Assembly: GCA_013362315.1 (NCBI GenBank)
Contig: JABFWL010000063.1
Location: 1 to 34,139 of the forward strand
Source of the DNA: Catenulispora sp.
Lineage (GTDB): Bacteria > Actinomycetota > Actinomycetes > Streptomycetales > Catenulisporaceae
Reading direction: 5' to 3'
Length of the DNA stretch: 34,139 nucleotides
In this document: in pieces, positions 29,874 to 34,139 of the stretch
Position numbering within the stretch: the first letter of the stretch is position 1
Layout of the letters: each line of letters starts with the position of its first letter
Made by a program: the position numbers and the translations under genes
The notes under the pieces: generated by a model
Seen by the model: only the letters and a program-made list of their open reading frames with translations
The model's database searches: none
Told to the model about the DNA's origin: nothing

Positions 29874-30695
29874 ATGATCGTTGTGGCCGGGGCGACCGGA
29901 AATGTCGGGCGGGAAGTGGCCCGCCTGCTGGTCGAAGCAGGTCAGCAGGTAAGGGCTCTGACAAGGGACCCGGCGAAGGCGACGGTGCCGACCGGTGCGG
30001 AGGCGGTCGGCGGGGATCTGAACGATCCTTCGTCGCTGGCGCCGGCACTGGCCGGCGCCGAGGCGTTGTTCATGCTCAGCGGCTACCCGCCGGAGATCTT
30101 CGCCGAAGCGGAGCGGGCCGGCGTGCGCCGCGTCGTGCTGATGTCCGGCGGGTCGGCCGAGAGCGGCGACCGGTCCAACGCCGTCGCCCGCTACATGATC
30201 GACAGCGAGGACGCGCTGCGCGCCTCCGGACTCGCGTGGACCATGGTGCGCCCACGGATGTTCATGACGAACACGCTCGAGTGGCTGCCGCAGATCACCG
30301 CCGGCGTGGTGCGGGCGCCGTGGCCGGACGTCCCCGCCGCCGTCATCGACCCGGCCGACATCGCCGCCGTCGTCGCGAAAGCACTGGTCTGGGCGGAGCA
30401 CGAGGGGCGCGAATACCCGGTGACCGGCCCTGAGGGACTGCGTCCGGGAGACCGGGTCCGGATCCTCAGCGAGGTCCTCGGCCGCGAGATCCGCTACGAG
30501 GCCCAGCCGGACGACGAGGCTCGCGCAGAGATGCTCGCCAAGATGCCCGAGCGGTACGTCAACGCGTTCTTCAGCTTCTACTCCGAGGGAAAACTGGACG
30601 AGGGAACAGTGTTCCCCACTGTCGAGGAAGTCACCGGCCGTCCGCCCCGCACCTTCGCGGCCTGGGTCCGGGCCAACGCGGAGCGATTCCAGTGA
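29874..30695 (+). CDS. NmrA-like NAD(P)-binding reductase (atypical SDR)
   Basis: 273 residues from ATG 29874 (AGGGG 5 bases upstream; GTG 29868 is an alternative). The N-terminal nucleotide-binding loop is 'VAGATGNVGREVARLL', with Arg in 'ALTRDPAKA' indicating NADPH preference. 'VVLMSGGSAE' and 'WTMVRPRMFMTNTLEW' are the conserved NmrA/azoreductase-type segments. It lacks the YxxxK catalytic pair of classical SDRs, as is usual for the family, whose members are quinone or azo reductases or redox sensors. The stop overlaps the next start (GTGA), so it is coupled to the metallo-beta-lactamase-fold gene. Likely repressed by the divergent TetR protein. Confidence 0.88.
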   Translation: MIVVAGATGNVGREVARLLVEAGQQVRALTRDPAKATVPTGAEAVGGDLNDPSSLAPALAGAEALFMLSGYPPEIFAEAERAGVRRVVLMSGGSAESGDRSNAVARYMIDSEDALRASGLAWTMVRPRMFMTNTLEWLPQITAGVVRAPWPDVPAAVIDPADIAAVVAKALVWAEHEGREYPVTGPEGLRPGDRVRILSEVLGREIRYEAQPDDEARAEMLAKMPERYVNAFFSFYSEGKLDEGTVFPTVEEVTGRPPRTFAAWVRANAERFQ

Positions 30696-31666
30696 TCAGG
30701 GTCATGAGAAGGCTTGTCCTCGCCCTCCTGCTGTTGGTCCTGACCGCCGCGCCTGCCTCCGCGCGACAGGTCGACACCGGCCGGCAGCACCACGTCGGCC
30801 GACAGCTCGACGTCGGCCGCTACGCGTCGCCGAATCCCGGCTCGGTCAACGTCCTGTGGATCTCCGCGCCGCGCGGCCTCGTCGTGATCGACTCCGGCCG
30901 CACCCTCTCCGAGGCCCACAAGACCGTCGCCGCGATCCGCGCCACCGGGCGCCCGGTGGCCGCGATCCTCATCACCCACGCACATCCCGACCACGTGGGC
31001 GGACTGGGCGTGCTGCACGAGGCGTTCCCCGCCGCGCCGATGTACGCGTCGGCCGCGACGGCCGAGGAGATCCGGACCGACTCAAAAGGCTTCTACGCCC
31101 TGACCCGCCAGATCGACGGCGCCGACTATCCGGCCGTGATGACGGTGCCGGATCACGTGATCCGGCCGGACCAGCCGCTGTCCGTCGGGGGCCTGCGCCT
31201 GGAGACCGCCGAGTTCGGCCCGGGCGAGACCGAGGCCGAAACAGCGTTCTACGTGCCCTCGACCCGCCAGCTCTTCCCGGGCGACATCGTGGCGAACCAC
31301 ATGACGCCGGCGCTGCTGGAGGGACACACCTGCGGCTGGCTGACCGACCTGGACCGGCTGCACGACCGCTTTCCCCACGCGGCCAAGCTGTATCCCGGAC
31401 ACGGCGCGCCCGGCCCACGGAGGCTGATCCCTCAGCAAACGCGCTACATCAACGACTTCCGCGCGTTCGTCGCTCCGGCGGCCGCACCCTCCTCGCCCGG
31501 CGGCACCACGGTCACACCGGAGGAACTGGCGACGATCAAGGCCGAGGTGGAGGCGAAGTACCCGAACTACCCCAACGTGGCGTCGCTGCCCACCTTGATG
31601 GACGTCAACATCACCGCGGTCGCTCAAGAAATCGCCACGGAAGGCGCGTGCCACCCGGGCACTTGA
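30692..31666 (+). CDS. Secreted metallo-beta-lactamase-fold hydrolase
   Basis: 324 residues; GTG 30692 overlaps the previous stop (ATG 30704 also in frame). The signal peptide is 'RRLVLALLLLVLTAAPASA'. Just after it lie three 6-residue imperfect repeats (RQVDTG, RQHHVG, RQLDVG; 30764-30817). The MBL core has the zinc motif 'THAHPDHVGG', a later Asp in 'LFPGDIVAN' and a final His in 'LYPGHGAPG'. One expected metal ligand, the His usually found between the first motif and the Asp, appears as 'EFGPGETEAETAF' (Glu-rich rather than His-rich). The C-terminal about 80 residues ('TPEELATIKAEVEAKYPNYP') are as in QuorumQuenching/PNGM-type subfamilies. Substrate unknown. Confidence 0.85.
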   Translation: MIRVMRRLVLALLLLVLTAAPASARQVDTGRQHHVGRQLDVGRYASPNPGSVNVLWISAPRGLVVIDSGRTLSEAHKTVAAIRATGRPVAAILITHAHPDHVGGLGVLHEAFPAAPMYASAATAEEIRTDSKGFYALTRQIDGADYPAVMTVPDHVIRPDQPLSVGGLRLETAEFGPGETEAETAFYVPSTRQLFPGDIVANHMTPALLEGHTCGWLTDLDRLHDRFPHAAKLYPGHGAPGPRRLIPQQTRYINDFRAFVAPAAAPSSPGGTTVTPEELATIKAEVEAKYPNYPNVASLPTLMDVNITAVAQEIATEGACHPGT

Positions 31667-31691
31667 TCAGGAAGGCCCGAAGCTGGACCAG

Positions 31692-31730
31692 GCCCGCCTG
31701 CGCCGAGCGTCAATGCCGGCTCAGGCGGGC
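31692..31730. terminator. Long-stem inverted repeat between convergent genes
   Basis: GCCCGCCTG (31692-31700) and CAGGCGGGC (31722-31730) are a perfect 9-bp inverted repeat with a 21-base loop. The right arm contains the MarR stop codon. It sits between the convergent MBL-fold and MarR genes and could terminate both. No U-tract is present. Confidence 0.45.
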
Positions 31731-32182
31731 GTGACCGCCTCGCGGACCTTGCCCAGCAGCGCGCGCAGTTGCTCCCGCTCTTGAGCGCTGAGCGCGTCCG
31801 TGGCGTCGGCGAGTGCTTGGGTGTCCACGGCCTCCGCCCGTTCATAGTGGGCGCGACCGGCCTCGGTCAGGGTGATCAGGAACGCGCGGCGGTCGTCGCG
31901 ATGCCGCACCCGCTCCACCAGGCCGTCCTGTTCCAGGCTGTCGACGACCGTGGTGGTGGTCCGCGCCGCGACGCCCAGCATCTCGCTCAGGTCGCGCATG
32001 CGCAGCGGCGCGCCCTCGCGGGCGAGCATGCGCAGCGCGCGGAGGCGGGCCACCGAGGAACCCATCGGGCGCAGCCTGCTCTCCACGAAGGAACGCAACA
32101 CCACCGTGGTGTCGAAGAGTTCGTCCACCAGGGCATCGCTGCTCCCATGATGTTGCCGCGCCATCGGTGCACCACTCCTCAT
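31721..32182 (-). CDS. MarR-family transcriptional regulator
   Basis: 153 residues from ATG 32182, with ATG 32164 in frame as an alternative that would use GAGGAG as ribosome-binding site. The winged helix is typical ('PLRMRDLSEMLGVAARTTTT' then 'VVDSLEQDGLVERVRHRDDR', with 'RAFLITLTEAGR' as the wing). N- and C-terminal helices form the dimer. It is divergent from the 14-TM exporter at 32222. The 39-base gap between starts is largely palindromic, so it is very probably the local repressor of that exporter and itself. Confidence 0.92.
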   Translation of the reverse strand: MRSGAPMARQHHGSSDALVDELFDTTVVLRSFVESRLRPMGSSVARLRALRMLAREGAPLRMRDLSEMLGVAARTTTTVVDSLEQDGLVERVRHRDDRRAFLITLTEAGRAHYERAEAVDTQALADATDALSAQEREQLRALLGKVREAVTPA

Positions 32183-32195
32183 CTATCCTGAGCGC

Positions 32196-32215
32196 ACTCA
32201 TAGTGAGTATACTCA
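32196..32215. promoter_or_regulatory. Overlapping MarR operators and shared -10 element
   Basis: ACTCA-TAG-TGAGT (32196-32208) and TGAGTATACTCA (32204-32215, perfect) overlap and share one TGAGT arm, so three alternating half-sites lie in 20 bases. TATACT within the second dyad (32208-32213) could be the -10 of the exporter, and the same box read on the other strand could serve the MarR gene. Confidence 0.6.
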
Positions 32216-32221
32216 GCAACT

Positions 32222-33691
32222 ATGTCCGTCAGTGACGCCTTGCCCCGCCACAGGCCGAATCCGTTACGCAACCAGCGCGTCATCGTACCGATCATGTCTG
32301 TCTTCACCGTCTTCATGGTGATCGTCGACGGCTCGATCACCACGGTGGCGCTTCCGTCGCTGGCCCGCCAGTTCCACCTGTCCCCCGGCGGGCTGGACGG
32401 CGTCGTCGTGATCTACCCCGTCTGTCTGGCCATGGTGATCCCCGCCTCCGCCTGGCTGCTCGAACGCCACGACGGGCGCCATGTGATGCTCTGCGCTCTG
32501 GCTCTGTTCACCCTGGCCTCCGGCTTCTGCGGGGCCGCCGCGAACCTGCCCCAGCTGGTCGTCTTCCGCGCCCTGCAAGGCCTGGCCGCCGGAGCCCTGA
32601 TGCCGGTCTCGCAAGGGCTGATGTTCAGGACTTTCACACCGGACGAACAGATGCGCGTCTCCCGCGTCACGATCATCCCCCAGCAACTGGCACCGGCGAT
32701 CGCACCCCTGATCGGCGGCTCTCTGGTCGTGACCCTCAGCTGGCGCTGGGTCTTCTACGTCAACGTGCCGGTCGGCCTCGCCGCCGTCACCTTCGGCCTG
32801 TTCTTCCTCGGCGAGCACCGCGAACACCACACCGCCCGCCTGGATCTGACCGGCCTACTGCTCAGCGCCGCCGCTATGGGCTCCCTGATGTACGGGGTCT
32901 GCGCCGGCCCAGACCAAGGCTGGGCCACACCCGCGGTCCTCACCGCGCTGCTAACCGGCGCGGCCCTACTGGGCCTGGCCATACGCCACCATCTGCGCGT
33001 AGACCAGCCCGCACTACGGCTGCGCCTGTTCGCCGACCGGTATTTCCGCAAGGCATCCCTGGTCAGCTTCGCCGGACTGATCCCCACCATGGGCACCATG
33101 TTCCTGGTCCCCCTGTTCATCCAGCAGGCGCAGGGCCGCGACGCCCTCGCCTCCGGCAGCACCACCTTCACCGAGGCCTTCGGCGTACTGCTGACCATGC
33201 AACTGGTCGGACTCCTCTACCAGCGCGTCGGCCCCGGACCCATCGTCGGCGGCGGCCTGCTCGGCGTGGCCGCCGTCGAGCTACTGCTCGCAACCTGTGA
33301 CACACACACCAGCCTGTGGACACTGCGCCTCTACATGTTCCTCCTCGGCGTCATGATGGGCGCCTTCTTCATCCCAGTCACCATCGCCTCGGTCACCACC
33401 CTCAACCGCTCCGACTCGGCCCAAGCCGCAACCCTGGGCACAGTCGTCCGCCAGTTCGGCATGGCCCTGGCACCAACAGTCGTCACCGCCACCCTCGTCC
33501 TCAACTCCAGCCACGGCCACCTAACCGCCGACACGTCCCCCTCAGTAGCGGGCTACCAAACAGCGTTCCTCGTCCTAGCCGGCACCGCCCTGCTCGCCGG
33601 GCTCTACGCATTCAGCCTGGGCCGCCGCCGGATACCAGAGGCGGAGCCCGGCGCCACGGCCACGATGGCAGCCGCATTCACGACAGACTGA
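32222..33691 (+). CDS. MFS multidrug exporter, DHA2 (EmrB/QacA) family
   Basis: 489 residues with about 14 hydrophobic helices. DHA2 markers are 'VFMVIVDGSITTVALPSLAR' in helix 1 (motif D1, with the membrane Asp), 'RALQGLAAGALMPVSQGLM' in helix 4, and 'QLAPAIAPLIGGSLVVTLSW' then 'RWVFYVNVPVGL' in motif C. It uses the proton gradient to expel drugs or natural products. ATG 32222 lacks a ribosome-binding site and lies 8 bases after a TATACT box, so the transcript may be leaderless. Control by the divergent MarR protein is likely. Confidence 0.93.
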   Translation: MSVSDALPRHRPNPLRNQRVIVPIMSVFTVFMVIVDGSITTVALPSLARQFHLSPGGLDGVVVIYPVCLAMVIPASAWLLERHDGRHVMLCALALFTLASGFCGAAANLPQLVVFRALQGLAAGALMPVSQGLMFRTFTPDEQMRVSRVTIIPQQLAPAIAPLIGGSLVVTLSWRWVFYVNVPVGLAAVTFGLFFLGEHREHHTARLDLTGLLLSAAAMGSLMYGVCAGPDQGWATPAVLTALLTGAALLGLAIRHHLRVDQPALRLRLFADRYFRKASLVSFAGLIPTMGTMFLVPLFIQQAQGRDALASGSTTFTEAFGVLLTMQLVGLLYQRVGPGPIVGGGLLGVAAVELLLATCDTHTSLWTLRLYMFLLGVMMGAFFIPVTIASVTTLNRSDSAQAATLGTVVRQFGMALAPTVVTATLVLNSSHGHLTADTSPSVAGYQTAFLVLAGTALLAGLYAFSLGRRRIPEAEPGATATMAAAFTTD

Positions 33692-33768
33692 GCCTTACAG
33701 TGCGAGCGGTCCTGCCACGCTGGAATAGTGGTGCCCGAGTTCGATGACGGCTAGGGGGAGAATCGGCA

Positions 33769-34134
33769 ATGACACAGTTCGTGATCTCTGCACAGGGAAC
33801 GGACCAAGCCACGGACAACGAAGACCTGTTCCAGTGGCTCAGGAACGAGCCAGACCTCCGGACAGCCGTCAGCCTCAGCGAGCCCCAACCGACTGCCGAG
33901 GAACTGGGCGCGATCGCTGAGGTGGCAATCGCCGCAGTCAGCGGCGGCGGCACCATCACCGTGCTCGCCAGCTCACTCAAGACCTTCCTCACGCAGCCCC
34001 GCGGCCTCCACATCGTGCTGAAGGTGACCAGACCGGACTCCTCCACAGTCGACCTGGACGTCGAGCGAGTACGCGACATGACGGTCCACGACCTGGCCGA
34101 GCTGATCAAGGCCGCCACCAGCGACAAGCAGTAG
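33769..34134 (+). CDS. EACC1-like protein (effector-associated constant component)
   Basis: 121 residues; AGGGGGAG ribosome-binding site 6 bases before the ATG. The sequence follows the EACC1 pattern: 'EDLFQWLRNEPDLRTAVSL' (DLxxWLRxExxLR), then 'TAEELGAIAEVAIAAVSGGG', then a hydrophobic strand 'TITVLASSLKTFLTQPRG', then beta-strands 'HIVLKVTRPDSSTVDLDVER' and a terminal helix. In actinomycetes EACC1 is the constant partner of variable effectors (caspase-like, CHAT, trypsin-like, STAND/TPR proteins) in conflict or programmed-death systems. It is normally encoded immediately upstream of them. The window ends 5 bases after the stop, so the effector is not visible. The family call is moderately strong. 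Confidence 0.72.
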   Translation: MTQFVISAQGTDQATDNEDLFQWLRNEPDLRTAVSLSEPQPTAEELGAIAEVAIAAVSGGGTITVLASSLKTFLTQPRGLHIVLKVTRPDSSTVDLDVERVRDMTVHDLAELIKAATSDKQ

Positions 34135-34139
34135 CGCCC

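Overview
The window is high-GC DNA with strong third-position GC bias, frequent GTG starts and many 4-base gene overlaps. It carries families typical of mycelial actinomycetes: DUF397, DUF5999, an AfsA-like protein, an EACC1-like protein, a MocR regulator and an XRE/NB-ARC/TPR regulator. It looks like chromosomal DNA of a Streptomyces- or Catenulispora-like actinobacterium; genus cannot be fixed from sequence alone. I see no rRNA, tRNA, CRISPR array, insertion sequence or phage gene, and no gene-free stretch longer than about 300 bases.

Left part (1-5844): the C-terminal end of a TPR protein, a lone DUF397 protein, a small secreted CBM2 protein, a large XRE/NB-ARC/TPR regulator, and a secreted CBM2-(beta-sandwich)-FN3-FN3-CBM2 protein with no catalytic domain.

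Middle (6010-14436): the most interesting block. Six minus-strand genes are joined by five consecutive 4-base ATGA/GTGA overlaps: an ICMT-like methyltransferase, a nitroreductase, a PEP-synthase/rifampin-phosphotransferase-like dikinase, a UbiA prenyltransferase, a cytochrome P450 and an AfsA-like hotdog protein. Transcribed divergently from them is a polyprenyl-synthetase-fold enzyme. Together they read as a non-standard isoprenoid pathway, in which a prenyl diphosphate is made, transferred or cyclised by a membrane enzyme, and then phosphorylated, oxidised, reduced, methylated and possibly joined to an AfsA-type acyl unit. Product and chemistry are unknown. After it come a chimeric methyltransferase/GNAT remnant and an MFS exporter divergent from a MocR regulator.

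Right-middle (17904-27338): an alpha/beta hydrolase, L-2-hydroxyglutarate oxidase, and a sugar-acid module. The module has an L-fuconate dehydratase-like enolase-superfamily enzyme divergent from a ribose-type ABC transporter (binding protein, two-domain ATPase, permease), with a FadR-type regulator and an unrelated lipoprotein downstream. The shared promoter region carries two promoters, each overlaid by an ACATCSGATGT-type palindrome, which are likely operators for the FadR protein.

Right end (27569-34134): a DUF5999 protein, a lipoprotein L,D-transpeptidase, a TetR regulator divergent from an NmrA-like reductase plus secreted metallo-beta-lactamase-fold pair, a MarR regulator divergent from a 14-TM MFS exporter with overlapping palindromes between them, and an EACC1-like protein whose expected effector would lie beyond the window edge.
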